Source: Dama dama
Lineage: Eukaryota; Chordata; Mammalia; Artiodactyla; Cervidae
NCBI RefSeq assembly: GCF_033118175.1
Contig: NC_083691.1
Coordinates: forward strand, 57,440,001 to 57,504,000
Length of the DNA stretch: 64,000 nucleotides
Reading direction: 5' to 3'
Part shown: one piece after another, positions 21,991 to 34,225 of the stretch
Numbering within the stretch: position 1 is the stretch's first letter
Layout of the letters: each line of letters begins with the position of its first letter
Notes under the pieces: model-generated
What the model was told of the DNA's origin: nothing
Seen by the model: only the letters and a program-made list of their open reading frames with translations
The model's database searches: none
Program-made: the position numbers and the translations under genes

Positions 21991-23165
21991 CTGGGGAAGA
22001 AAGGCACTTAGTGTGAGTGCAAACATGGAACTGTAGTTATGAAGGAAAATAAAATGATGTTGCTTATTCAGGGGTTTTTTTCTCACATGAATGTAGTTCT
22101 GGGTATAAATTTTCTCTGGTTTTAAGTACCTATAACCTAAGCAATGACTAAAATATCCTTGAGTCAGTCAGTCAGTTCAGTTGCTCAGTCCTTAGGATGT
22201 AGATAAACCTAAGGACATGGGTATGATGTAATTATAACCTGGTATGATGTCAACATTTTGCAGAGTATATACAAAATAATATGACAAGATCCCAAACAAC
22301 AAAGCACTAGTAGAAGCTCAATCAAGTCTCTTGTTACTTAATTCTTCTTGATTATTTTTAAAAGTTTCTGGTTTCATGAAAATATTCTACATCCTGTCAT
22401 ATGTGGCAAGCATATAATAAGTAATTCCCCTCATAGCTACAAATCCTCTGGCTCTGTCTTGATGTCCATTGTATTCCACCTGAGTTCATTGCCTTCTCTG
22501 AAACTATTTTTCCCTCTTGATAATGTATGCCTCTGTGTTTTAATAAAAGTGAGGCTGTAATGTATATACCTAATGTTTATGTAGATTAACATGCATATTT
22601 ACCCTAAAAATGTTAGAGATGATTTTAGACCCTGGAATGATTTATGTCAATCAGAAATGATTTACTTTTGAATCTGGCAAAATGCTAGGTGTTGATCACT
22701 TTCATCCAATCAGGGAGTCATGACTTGGAGGCTGGTCCTCAGCCTGGTGATTCCTTGCTGTTCCTGGTTCGTCTCCTCTCCCAGGTGTGGCCCTTCCCCC
22801 ATTCTACCTGAAGGCTTTGTTCTAATCAGGATCCAACCTTCTCTGTGCCCGTAGAGCCTTATTTTTATCTGTGACCACAGATATTACTGAAAGCTGTGCT
22901 TGGCTTTGAGGCCTCCACCATATCTTTTTTTTTCCTTAAAAATATTTAGCTTTGAAGATCCTTTAGTGAGATAGCAAATGTGTTTAAGTGTCATTAAAGA
23001 GGAATAGGGCTCACTTCCCTCGGCTTCACGACTTCTCAACTTTTCAAGTACTTCCTCTGTTTGCACTCCCTGTACATGAGATAGAAATTAATTACTAAGA
23101 ATTTTCTTGAGTCTCCAGACAGTCCCCATACCTATATAATTTGAGAGAAAGATTTACTGAGTGAA
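21991..23165. other. Spacer between the IGKV relic and V-B (unit A)
   Basis: Contains a tiny antisense SINE end at about 22163-22192 ('gtcagtcagtcagttcagtt'). The remainder has no gene. Around 22735-22810 the plus strand has a leader-like MTWRLVLSLV frame, which I rejected as a gene. At about 23152 the 0.66-kb segment of unit B is absent. Confidence 0.6.
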
Positions 23166-23262
23166 AACCTGGAGAATTCCATGGACAGAGGACCCAGAAG
23201 GCTACAGTCCATGGGATTGCAAAGCCATGACTGAGCGACTCACACTGCCACTCACTTTTCAT
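23166..23262 (+). mobile_element. BovA SINE 3' fragment
   Basis: Sense tail 'gagaattccatggacagagg' to 'ccatgactgagcgactcaca'. Confidence 0.85.
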
Positions 23263-23409
23263 TTTCGCTTACAAACTTTACCAGCCATATGATAACTATT
23301 TTCTATGTATTCATTTATTTAATTCTTATAACAAGTTTTAGCATTTTTTTGCTAAAGAAAATAAAATCTTTTATTTTCCTTCATTACCGATCAATAAACC
23401 AAGGGAAAA

Positions 23410-23628
23410 GGGCTTTACTGATGACATTAGTGGCAAAGAACCCTGCTGCCAATGGGGAGATATGAGAGATGCGGGCTTGATCCCTGGGTTGAGAAGATCC
23501 CCTGGAGAAGGAAATGGCAACTTACTCCAGTATTCTTGCCTGGGAAGTCCCATGGACAGAGGAGCATGGCAGTCTATAGTCCATGGTGTTGCTAAGAATC
23601 AAACACAACTGAAGTGACTTATCATGCA
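23410..23628 (+). mobile_element. Bov-tA/BovA SINE, diverged
   Basis: Sense copy from 'gggctttactgatgacatta' to 'gaagtgacttatcatgcatg'. Almost unchanged in unit B. Confidence 0.88.
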
Positions 23629-24094
23629 TGCGAACCAAGGGAAAAAGGGTTAAATAAATCTCCAAATATATACAACTGTTAAATACAAGTCAAATTATGA
23701 ACAAGAATGCATGGTTGCATCCTTTTTGTCTCAGATGGGAGTAAATACCATTGTTATGCTTCTTTCTCTGAGCTTCCCTCCATATCACCCCAATGAGACA
23801 ATGGTAACCTGGGTGAGAAGAAATACCTGAGCTTTCCCTCAGCCCCCCTTTCACAGAACCGGCTGCTATCGGACACAGGACCCCTCCAGTGCCTCCTGCT
23901 TCTGCCAGGAGCAGGCTGTGCAGCTCATGGGACCTTAACATGTGGTGCCTGAAGAAGAGCTAAGACACTCATGGTCCAGAGCCCTCACTGCAAATTCTTC
24001 CCCTGAGATCGCCACCTGTTACACAGACTCAGAACATCTGCTGTCAGTTCCCCAGAGAAGCTGCACTTTGAGCAGCTGAGCCACCCAGGAGGGA
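23629..24094. other. 3' flank of V-B (unit A)
   Basis: Part of a stretch (about 23400-24100) nearly identical to 49780-50475 of unit B. The last 100 bases also match the 3' flank of V-A (14800-14916). No gene seen. Confidence 0.65.
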
Positions 24095-24122
24095 GGTTTG
24101 TGTTCAGGGCTGTATCACTGTG
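24095..24122 (-). promoter_or_regulatory. 12-RSS of V-B, unit A
   Basis: Minus-strand heptamer CACAGTG (24116-24122), 12-base spacer, nonamer ACACAAACC (24095-24103; 8 of 9 match to consensus, one better than V-A). Confidence 0.95.
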
Positions 24123-24768
24123 GGAGGAACATGTGTAGCTTGAAAACAGTAATAGACGCCAGCATCCTCAGCCTGCACATTGCTGATTGTCAGTGTGAAA
24201 TCTGTCTCTGACCCACTGCCAGTGAACCTGTCTGGGACCTCAGTGTCACGGTTGGAAATCTCATAGATCAGACTCTGTGGTGATTGGCCTGGTTTATGTT
24301 GGAACCAACGCAAATAGGTTTTTCCATCACTATCTTTCAGACTCTGAGTAGACTTGCAGGAGATGGAGACCGTCTCTCCAGGGGTGACAGACAGGGAGAA
24401 TGGAGTCTGGGTCAGCACAACATCCCCACTGGATCCTAAAAGAAATGACAGAAAATTTTCAAGTTACATACTAATAATATGAGCTCTGATGATCATTTCC
24501 AATTTCTTATTCATGTTAGCTAAAGTACTACTTTGTTTTACTCTCATTCTCAATACTTTTCATCCATACAACAAAAATGTACAGTCACAATAATGAACCT
24601 GACATCTGTGAAGTGTAAAGAAGCTGCTAAACATCCCCTACATCATCCCCACTTCCTCTGTCACAGTCCTGACCAGAGTACAGGCCCCCATCCTCCTCTC
24701 ATCCCCTCTCTGTTCTTACCTGGGACCCAGAGCAGGAGGAGCCCCAGGAGCTGAGCAGGGAACCTCAT
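24123..24768 (-). CDS. IGKV2: Immunoglobulin kappa variable segment V-B (IGKV2-like), open, unit A
   Basis: Leader exon 24720-24768 encodes MRFPAQLLGLLLLWVPG with a GTAAG donor. The intron is 284 bp and the V exon is 24123-24435 after a TTTAG acceptor. The mature domain starts DVVLTQTPFS and keeps Cys23, Trp40 and Cys93, CDR1 around QSLKDSDGKTY, FR2 HKPGQSPQSLIY, CDR2 EIS, and CDR3 beginning FQATHVPP. There is no extra cysteine, making this the most conventional V domain in the window. Promoter and RSS are intact, so it is probably functional. Compared with its partner in unit B, the V exon differs at 19 of 313 positions (14 replacement, 5 silent by my count). Confidence 0.95.
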
Positions 24769-24823
24769 GTTCAGAAGTTTGAACTGAGGAGTCCTGATAA
24801 GTCAGAGCAGGATCAGAGCTGAG

Positions 24824-24876
24824 CTTTTATCTCAGACTTGCAAGGGAAGATCCTCCCTGGGGAACAACATGCAAAT
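24824..24876 (-). promoter_or_regulatory. V kappa promoter: octamer and TATA-like box (V-B, unit A)
   Basis: Coding-strand octamer ATTTGCAT at 24869-24876 and GATAAAAG at 24824-24831, with the same spacing to the ATG as in V-A. Confidence 0.9.
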
Positions 24877-25495
24877 CTCATGGTGGGGGCAGCGGAGTAG
24901 ACAGAGCCAGAGGGAGAGTGGGAGGGGTCAAACTCAAGCAAAATGAAATAAAGCTCTTGTGTGTTTAGATGAATACCATTAGCTAAACTTTATACTTGGT
25001 GAAACAGTGGGAAGAAGAATCTCACTAAGAAAGTGCAGATTGACTGTCAGGACACAGTGTACGTGACCTGGGGCTCTAAGAAAGCACTGAAGACCCTGAC
25101 ATGTAGACAGGTGTGTCCAGGGTCAATAGTCAGAAGGGGACCACCATCTTGCTTTTCTTCCCAGATGATCTAGAAAACAGAGCAGCTAGTACTGACCTTT
25201 AGAAATTTCTCCAAACAACAGTGTGGAGGTGAACTGGTTTAAGATCTTTCCAAAGACTGCAAGTCTCAAGTTATCTGTTTAAGAATGTTGAAATCGGGTG
25301 TTAGAACTAGTCTTTTTCTGGCACCTAGTGAATTAAATTTCAAAGACACTTAAGTCAAAAGAAATTGACAGGGGAAAAATCATATAGCTCGTGCAGAAAG
25401 TTGATAGTTCAGTTCAAGATAAGGAAAAATGTGTAAGAATTTTATGTACAAGGGAATATCAAATGAAATATCAAAAACCCAGTTGCTTCAACCTA
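24877..25495. other. Upstream flank of V-B (unit A)
   Basis: Aligns with the V-A upstream flank (15840-16400) and with 51258-51875. No gene seen. Confidence 0.65.
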
Positions 25496-25600
25496 GTGTT
25501 CTTGCCTGGAGAATCCCAGGGACAGGGAAGCCTGGTGGGCTGCCGTCTATGGGGTAGCACAGAGTCGGACACGACTGCAGTGACTTAGCAGCAGCAGTAG
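25496..25600 (+). mobile_element. BovA SINE 3' fragment
   Basis: Sense 'gttcttgcctggagaatccc' to 'cagtgacttagcagcagcag'. Confidence 0.88.
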
Positions 25601-25627
25601 CAGTGCATATGCTACCATAATTCTATC

Positions 25628-25703
25628 TGAGTCTGTCTTTGCCTCTGTTTCTGTCTCTCTCTGTCTTTCTGTCTGTCTCTCGATATATCTATATGTATAT
25701 ATG
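25628..25703. repeat. (TC/TG)n plus AT tract at the A/B junction
   Basis: Paralogous to the tract at 16469. Immediately followed by the sequence that also opens unit A, so it sits at the working boundary of the duplicon. Confidence 0.88.
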
Positions 25704-25718
25704 TTGCTATTTTTCTTT

Positions 25719-25863
25719 AGTTGCTGAGATGTATCAAACTCTTTGTGACACCGAGGACTGCAAGCCACCCACCAGGCTCCTCTGTCCATGGGATTTCGCA
25801 TGCAAGAATACTGGAGTGGGATGTCATTTCCTTTCTCAGGGGATCTTCCCGACCAGGAAGCCA
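25719..25863 (-). mobile_element. BovA-type SINE fragment (unit B)
   Basis: Counterpart of the SINE at 15-160, complete here. Confidence 0.85.
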
Positions 25864-25909
25864 CATATATGTATGTATGTATGTATATATATACACATGT
25901 ATATGTATA
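25864..25909. repeat. (ATGT)n/(AT)n microsatellite (unit B)
   Basis: Counterpart of 161-209, with the AT run broken by 'acacatgt'. Confidence 0.92.
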
Positions 25910-28900
25910 GTCAAAGAAGTTCTTGAGGAAAAAGTTCACTTGAGATGATGGGACAACATGAAAAATGCATGACTGTGTTTTCTTTTTTCCCAGTGGTGCT
26001 TCAAGAGAACTCTTCCTCTGTTAACTCTTTCTCATCAAGTAGAACCAGTTTCCACAGGATTTCCTGGTTCTTGTCAGTTCTGTGTGAAAAACTAAGGCTC
26101 TCACTGCCTATATGTTGGAAGCCACAGTCATGAGCCTGCATTTCAAAAGGAGATGGTGTTTGTGAGAAGAGCAACGACTGGATTCTTTATTTGAGTGTCT
26201 CAGGGTGGCCTGTGTCTATCACTGTCACCTTTCTGGGCTTTTATTTAAGTCCGGTTCCTATGGAATCGGGCCCCAGGCCCCCAGTGCTCAGGGAATCAGT
26301 CTATCACACCAGCTTTCATTAAATAGAGAAACTACAGGAGTATTCTCATGGGTCAGCCTGATGCAGGTCATGATGGATTGAACGGTTCCTGAAAATAATG
26401 ACAATGTCAAATTCCTTTTGTCCTGAAAACAGAATCTTGGAAATTATAAAAGCAGACTTTGCTTTTTTAGACTTTGGGCAATTTAAATCCAAAATGAGAC
26501 TAAACTAATCAAGACAAATGAACTAATACAATCTACCGCAAGATTCCATAATAATATTTGGTCTTTATATTCTCTGGGAAATACTCAAGAATAAAAATTT
26601 GAAAAACACTGAAAAGATAACTGGGCAAAAATGATGTTTGCCTTTCAACTCTGAACTTTATGGTAATAATCTCATTCACTCGAAAAAAGCCATGGTGTAG
26701 AGGTAGATAAAGAATTTTACATGTTTCATAGTTCACCAAAGTGTAACTCACCATTTTATTTATTTATACTTCTTTAAGTTTTTGCTTTCTTTGATCTTGT
26801 CTTTTTCAAAAAAGAATTATCCTGGGTTTTTTTCCTGCTTTCTGAAACTACCAAGAGATATAGGGGTTTCTAGCAGGTGGCAGGCTGCTGTTCTGAAAAT
26901 TCCAGCCCTCTAATGATGCAGTGAACCAAGTCAAAAGATAAGCATCTGAAAGAAAACCAAAAAATACAAAACTAAGTGAAGAAGCTATTAGAAATATTAA
27001 TGCTAGTTTTATATGAATCCTTTAGCATCTATTAAAGTAAGAGTTGCTTCTATGTACTATTACTGGTTGAATTCTGTTCTCCTAAAAGTTATAGTGACGT
27101 TTTAGACTCCAGGACCTCTGAACATGACATTATTTAGAAAATAGCCAGTATTGATTTAATTTGGTGATCACGATGTGGTCATACTGTGCTATGGTGGGCC
27201 TTTAATATAAGTGGCCTTCTAAGGAGAGGAGAAAGGACACAAAGACGGAGATCCAGAGAAGAGACCATGTGAAGACAGACACAGTGACTGGACTTATGGT
27301 GTCAATGGTTAAGGAGACCCTGGGGCTCAGGAAAGGGGAAAAGGTGAGGAGTGCTTTCACCTCAGAGGGCAGCTGATGTAGCCTGGACAACACCTGGTTT
27401 CATTCCTCAGGTCTTCAGTCCTGACAGAATACCTTTCTGTTGTTTTAGCCCATCAATCTCTAGTACTTTCTTACAGAAGTCTTAAGAAACAAATAAATTC
27501 AGTCCTGAGAATGGAAACATAAATTGTGGGGAAAAGAATTAAAGTGAGAATTCTGTGGTGTTTTCTTTTATGACAAATCAAGTTTTCAGAAACTCCTTTT
27601 ACAAAATATTCTTTAAGATGGATGAATTTCAGAGAGAATTTGTCTCTTTTGTGAACTTACTAGAGAACTTTTAAAGGTTTGCATTAATGCTTGTCTTATC
27701 TCATAGTCAACTATCCTAAGATCTACAGAAAATGTAAAACTCTCTTAAAAATTGATTCTCTGTCAGGAAAAAAGTCTTTAAAATATTCCTTACCTACTTT
27801 GGACAGAAAGTATAAGATTTCTCATTCTAAAAAACACTCTCTGCCTCATGTATTTAGCAAACCAGGCTGAGGCCCGTAAAAAGAACTAAATAGCAGCCAC
27901 ACTAGTCACGTGACACCACCCAGCAATAAAGAAAGTTTTTCAGGGTTGAATGTATAACCTCCACGAGTTCCAGGTGAGGGGCAGGCCTCTGTGAGTCTCC
28001 AATCTTGAACCGTAGTCAACTGAATGGGAAGGCCTTAGGCAGGCAGCTTCATTGTACTTTAGTCTCTGTTGTCAGATGCTATTAGTTTCAGTTCCTTAAA
28101 ACTAGAAGGCAGTGTATGATATGCATGACTTGGAAACTGTCCTGTTGGTGTTTGAGCTTGTTTTCCTGCTGTCATTTGCTGTGGAATGAAGATTGTGACA
28201 CTGTGACAGCCTTTGTGCAGGGTTTTCTGCAGTCCTGGACACACTCTCAGACAAACCCATGCTGCAATGGGTAAGGTTAGAGACACACAGAGGCCTGTTC
28301 GCCTCCTGGATCCAAACCCGAATTCCTTATGTGAACAGGTGAGAGATTGTCATTGAGGAAGAGTTGAGAGCGGTCTACCCGTCAGAGGGCGCTCCCTGCC
28401 ACAGGTGGGCTGGGCTAGATCCTGCACCCAAAGGCATCTGTGATGTCCAGGGAGCTGGTTGCCTTTCAAACTTGAAAGCGCATTTGTCACCCACAGTCCA
28501 TGGAAAGGCATTTTAGTTTCTAGGAAGCAAAGAAAAGTCTATGTGAATGTATTTATCCTTTGACTTGTATAAGGTTTCTCAAAACACAGGTGAAGCAGGT
28601 TTGATGCCATGCCTGTCTGTTTTGCATCATTAAGTCCTTACTTTCCATGGTCATGATAGAATTGGTATCTAAATGTTTGGTTCATTTTTGTTTGCTTTCT
28701 CTTAAAATAAGTAAAATATTCCATAGATCTACACAACTGATCAATAGGATGAGTGAGGAAATCGTGTGCTAGAGATGGAGCCTTTGTCCATAAATGTTAC
28801 ACTATGTGCTGTATCCCATTCACCCATAGGTGAACTGGACAAAGTACGACAATAATTCCACTGCATTGCCCACCCGAGCGTTCTCTGCCATATAAGCTCT

Positions 28901-30178
28901 TCATGTCCTCTGGGATCTTCACTCAAAATTCACCCTTGTACTCAAAATATATTCTCCTAAAAAGGCATAGATTCTCTGAATGTTTAATATTTTTCCACTG
29001 TCTACATGTGGTTTTTTTCTTTGACCTCTAAGAACATCTAGTTCACTTGAGAAATGGGGAGTGGAGAACATTGGAAGAGTTTAGGCAACAAATCACAGAT
29101 TGTATCCCCTTAAGTTTGAGATGAAGCCGCCTTTGAATGAGAATTTTTATGGTATCTGAAGATTGCAAAGGAAATAATTTTCTCCAATTTTTCATCCAGA
29201 TAAGCAGGTGTACCTGTAAAAAAGGAAACAGTAAGCTGAGAATTCTCAAATTTAATGCTTTTCTTTTTTTTTAACCTATTCACGATTTCAGGAGTTTACA
29301 AATCCTTCTATAGAAGTGATATTCAAGACATTGTGGGGAAAAAATCAAGTTAAATCACTTAAACTGATATCTATAATCAACTGAATTCTCTGTAGCCATT
29401 TCTTTTCATCTCCCATTGAATCAAATGAAAGGTTCTGAACAGGAAAGACATAAGGGATGAATAAAATATTTTGTGGCCATTCCTCAACTCAAAACAAAAA
29501 CACATTGCTTTCATGCGTAAGTGAGAGTTGTTCTTCTCTGCCTTAAGGAAGTACTGGGCTCATAGGAGTGAACTTCGTGTCTACCTAGTCACTTGGACCA
29601 AGACCAGGACTGAAGTCCAAGCCCTCTCTGAAGCATCAGCTGACCCCATCTTTTGGTGCTTTCAGAAATTTGCATATTGGCTTCTCTTTAAAACAGTACC
29701 AGACCAAGGAGAGAATAAGAATCAGACATTAAAAATAAATACTTATGTTGAATATTAAATAGTACAATATTTGCACTCCCTGGAGGAGATATGAAGGTGT
29801 AAGATCAAGGAAGAACTATAGCTTATGATAAATTCCTGGAAACTTCCTGTGCAGATGTTACTCATATTCCATACCCTTGTCCTAGTCAATCAGAAACATC
29901 ATGATTCCACAGATTGTCTCTCTGTCTTGGTATCCTCACAGACTATGTGAATTTTAAAACCAGTTATCAGAATGTATAGAAATCTATTATTCCAGGTAAT
30001 TGCACCAAAGTAATTTATTATTTTATAAGGAGGACAACTTGTTTATTCTATTATAAAAATATACCAAATAATTGCTGGTCACAATCAACCGAAACATACA
30101 AAACCTCTTTGTTTGAAACAGACAATAATGTTTCAAGATTCAGTCAAATCATTTGTCTTGGTATAAACTAAACTTCTG
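25910..30178. other. Noncoding spacer block a, left part (unit B)
   Basis: Colinear with 210-4399 and retains the 93 bp (26167-26259) missing from A. No gene seen. Confidence 0.7.
28379..28392 (+). promoter_or_regulatory. CTCF-like core motif (unit B, weaker)
   Basis: CCGTCAGAGGGCGC; one more mismatch than in A and C (T in place of a G/C position), which could weaken binding. Confidence 0.4.
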
Positions 30179-30387
30179 GGCTTCCCTGGTGGCTCAGTCA
30201 GGAAAGAAACCAGCTGCAGTGCAGGAGATTCAGGATCGATCCCTGGATCAGTTAGATCACAGAGGAAGGCATGGTAACCCATTCCAGTATTCTTGCCTGA
30301 TGAGTCCCATGGACAGGGGAGTCTGGTGGGCTGCAGTCCATAGGGTCACAAGAGGTGGACATGACGGAAGCGACCGAGGACTCATGC
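30179..30387 (+). mobile_element. Bov-tA type SINE (unit B)
   Basis: Counterpart of 4400-4606. Confidence 0.9.
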
Positions 30388-32183
30388 ACGAGCTAAACTA
30401 CTAGTGTTGGTCACTACACTTCTAGTGTTGGGAGTTCATGACACTTAGAACATAGAGAAAAAAGAGAGAATGAGAAGAAGGTGAGAAAATATGTCTATGT
30501 TAAAGAACTGCAGAAATAAAAGAAAACAGATTTAGAGAGAGCACAAGAGAAGGAGAGAGGAGGCATAAAGTGAATTTCCAGCCTCGCAGCATCAAAATCG
30601 TCAAGGTGATAGGCAAATAAAGAGAAACTTAGAAACAAAACACGCAATGTGTATTAGAAAATGGACTTGACTGCCTCCTGGTACGCTTTTGACACAAGGC
30701 CCAGGTGACAGCAGATTCACCCAAAGATAGTTCCAACTTAAACCCTCCTGATTGGACCACCTGTTCAGAAACTGTGTCAAAACAAAGTTGTCTGCAATGA
30801 GTTGAGAATCTTTTCGGGCTGCTTGGTGATTTTCTGGTCATTGTGTAGTTGATGATCTCCCTTGGTTGTCCAGATTATATTTCTGGACAAGAACACTTGA
30901 TACCAAATTGCACAAAAAAATTTCCCCCAATGGTAAGAGAGCTCTCATGGGTCCCATAAACAAGACTGGTATGTGCATCACTTTCCAGGGTGCTGAATGT
31001 GTCTTTTTCTGAAAGGAATTGTCTGACAGCCTCTATGACTTCTGGACACTACACAGTCCACATGTAGGAGGGCTGGTCTGGCTCATGGACCAGGTGACGT
31101 TGAATCTGCCAGATTTCAGAGGGCTGTGCGGTAGGTTCAGCCTGCGGTGCGAGCAGCCCTGCCTCTGGGCCAGTGAGGACACAGAGAGCTGATCAAAGGC
31201 ATCAGCCCTCTCGACATAAGCGACACTCAGAGATCAGCCTGCTGAGCAACAGGAAACACATCAGGGAACCTAGTGGATGCTCTAGGGGGGACATGGCAGC
31301 CCTTGCCTGGAGGGACTGTGGGGTGTGAGCTTCCTTAGTCAGAAGGAAGGAAGGGGCTGTGGGAGGCTGTCCTAGGATGCCCTGACCTCTGTTTACAAAG
31401 AAGAGGACTCAGTGCCTGTGACCAAGATGGTCATGGTCTCTCTCTTGAGGCTCCAAGGCCATTTCCACTAGAGCCCATCCTGGTGTCAACTCATCCTCTG
31501 GGCACTGCAGCTGCTCTGCCACCTTGAGAAGCTGAGTCTCTATGGTAAGTTTGTGTTTGGATCTTTATACACCATTCAGGGTCCAGTGAGTTTCCTGCTT
31601 AGAGAAGAACATGCAGCATCTCCAGGCTCCTCACTGATGATGGTAGCAAGAAGTCAACTGAATTGGTATAAAACTGTTCCTACTATGAATATGCGTAGAA
31701 ATACCTGCTGGAGTCCAGCGGTTCTCTGCATGTGTTACAAATTCTGTATGTATACTGTTTCTTACAATTTCTATTATAATCAAGAATCCAGTTTTAATTG
31801 CACTTGCTATGAAATCAATTATCTGTAAAGGAATGACCTCTAATAAGTTTTATGCTCTTAACCAGAAACAGTGTTATGTAGTCCAGGTGGAATTTGAAAT
31901 TATTTAATGCAATCCATGCCATGTCACAAAATGTGACTAGCATACCTGTGATAAGCTCAGAAGTATTTTTAGAACATTTCTAACAATGGGATCTATTTCA
32001 AGTATTCACATTCTATACATCTATCACTAGAAACAGGAGTCAGATGCAGTTTTAGCAAATAAACATTCATGGGAACCCAAAGTATTTCTTTATTGCTTGA
32101 ATTTCTTGTTTTTATGGCAATATACTACCAAGTTTCTAAGCTCCAAAAGTGATCCTGATAAAAAATGTGACATAAATCTCCAA
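30388..32183. other. Noncoding spacer block a, right part (unit B)
   Basis: Colinear with 4607-6410, including the triplicated ancient spacer at about 31021-31230. No V gene or other gene seen. Confidence 0.7.
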
Positions 32184-32459
32184 GCTGCTGCTGCTGCTAA
32201 GTCGCTTCAGTCACGTCTGACTCTGCGACCCCATGGACTGTAGCCCACCAGGCTCCTCTGTCCCTGGGATTCTCCAGGCAAGAATACTGGAGTGGGTTGC
32301 CATTTCCTTCTCCAATGCATGAAAGTGAAAAGTGAAAGTGAAGTCGCTCAGTCATGTCCAACACCTCACGACCCCATGGACTGTAGACTACCAGGCTCCT
32401 CCATCCATGGGGTTTTCCAGGCAAGAGTACTGGAGTGGGGTGCCATTGCCTTCTTCAAA
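32184..32459 (-). mobile_element. BovA dimer SINE (unit B)
   Basis: Counterpart of 6411-6687, with a slightly shorter leading gct repeat. Confidence 0.9.
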
Positions 32460-33195
32460 ATCTCCATGAATGTTAGACAATTTGGAATCTAGCCACTGAA
32501 AAAGTTACCAATAAAGAAAATGTAAAGTGGAAAATTCATGTTTGTATATTATCAGGGGAAAATGGAAAGCATAAGAATTAGATGACTTGAAATAACAAAG
32601 GAAAAAACATTCCTTTCTTGTTGAGCCAATATTTACCCAACATTTTGCTCTTATATTGTTTTCCAAAATTTCATGTGGACAAAAGCTCTGACTTGGGTCA
32701 AGTGCACCAACCCTGCTGGAAACCATAAATCCACCTGAGGTTTGAGGCCTCATAAGGTAACTTCCATGAGAGAGGAGAGTCCTGAAATCTGAGTCAGCAC
32801 GCAGACTAGGGATGCTGGGTCAGAAAATAGAAACCTCCTACTTATTCGGACTTTTTCTTTTTCTTTACTCAAGGCTGCTGTGTGCATCCTTAATACTTGT
32901 CTGAATGCTGGCAGTTGGTCTCATCTACTTGGCATCTGCCAGATTTTGCACCCTTTGGACATTCCCTGTCACTGGTGGTAGCATCTCCCCAGCCCAATCA
33001 CATGGCCTCTGCTGGACCACCTTCAGGAGCAAGTACGTCTGGAGACTGCTCGGCTGAGTTAAGTTGACAGTGACTAGGTGACATGACCTTGGGTCTCTGC
33101 ATGGGAACATCACTGAGCCCTTGATGATGGAAGATCTCAATCCCTGGCCACACACTCATTTCCTGTGACATGTGCATTGGCCCAGACACAACAGG
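32460..33195. other. Unassigned spacer (unit B)
   Basis: Counterpart of 6688-7427. No recognised gene or repeat. Confidence 0.5.
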
Positions 33196-33418
33196 GGCTT
33201 CCCAGGTGGCACTAGTGGTAAAGAACCCACCTGCCAATGCAGGAGACATGAGAGACATGGTTTTGATCCCTGGGTTGGGAATATCTCCTGGAGGAGGGCA
33301 TGGCAAACCACTCCAGTATTCTTGCCTGGAGAATCCCATGGACAGAGGAGCCTGGAAGGCTACAGTCCACAGGGTCCCACAGAGTCGGACATGACTGAAG
33401 CGACTTAGCAACAGCATA
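33196..33418 (+). mobile_element. Bov-tA/BovA SINE (unit B)
   Basis: Counterpart of 7428-7650. Confidence 0.93.
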
Positions 33419-33521
33419 TACAGCCCAGGAAACCATGCGGAGGGCCCTTCCTCCTCGTGATTCCATAAAGAGCACACTGGGTTTCTCTCTGGGTTCTTCT
33501 CATCAGTCCTCAACAGCACCA

Positions 33522-34215
33522 CCATGTTTATTTTTTATGTTTTCTGTTTATTTTTATTAGTTGGAGGCTAATTACTTTACAATATTGTAGTGGTTTTTGC
33601 CATACATTGACATGAATCAGCCATGGATTTACTTGTGTCCCCTTCCCGATCCCCCCTCCCACCTCCCTCTCCACCCGATCCCTCTGGGTCTTCCCAGTGA
33701 ACCAGCCCCGAGCACTTGTCTCATGAATCCAACCTTGGCTGGTGATCTGTTTCACCCTTGATAATATACATTTTCCATGCTGTTCTCTCGAAACATCCCA
33801 CCCTTGCCTTCTCCCACAGAGTCCAAAAGTCTGTTCTGTACATCTGTCTCTCTTTTTCTGTTTTGCATGTAATGTTATCATTACCATCTTTCTAAATCCC
33901 ATATATATGCTTTAGTATACTCTATCAGTCTTTATCTTTCTGGCTTACTTCACTCTGTATAATGGGCTCCAGTTTCATCCGTCTCATTAGAACTGATTCA
34001 AATGAATTCTTTTTAATGGCTGAGTAATATTCCATAGAGTATATGTACCACAGCTTCCTTATCCATTCATCTGCTGATGGACATCTAGGTTGCTTCCATG
34101 TCCTGGCTATTATAAACAGTGCTGCGATGAACATTGGGGTGCATGTATCTCTTTCAGATCTGGTCTCCTCGGTGTGTATGCCCAGAAGTGGGATTGCTGG
34201 GTCATATGGCAATTT
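33522..34215 (-). mobile_element. L1 LINE 3' part (unit B)
   Basis: ORF2 end on the minus strand (YDPAIPLLGIHTEE, MEYYSAIKKN) plus 3'UTR, counterpart of 7752-8444. It keeps the usual YDP residues where A has YDA. Confidence 0.93.
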
Positions 34216-34225
34216 CATTTCCAGT

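Larger units (their letters stand above)
1..25704. repeat. Tandem duplicon unit A of an IGKV array
   Basis: The whole segment recurs as unit B (offset about 25.70-25.77 kb through most of its length, 26.38 kb near the right end) and its first 11.9 kb recurs as unit C (offset about 52.08 kb). Order and orientation of every SINE, LINE, retropseudogene and V segment are preserved. The unit edges are arbitrary because the true breakpoints cannot be fixed from this window; I placed them at a TC/AT-rich tract beside a SINE. Unit A lacks 93 bp near position 466 that B, C and the older block c retain, and lacks a 0.66-kb segment that B carries. Confidence 0.93.

Noticed and set aside
22735..22860. 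Leader-like MTWRLVLSLV followed by a possible acceptor and CGPSPIL, vaguely like VpreB or a lambda V leader
   Set aside because: The similarity stops after a few residues; no V-domain framework, second cysteine or RSS follows.
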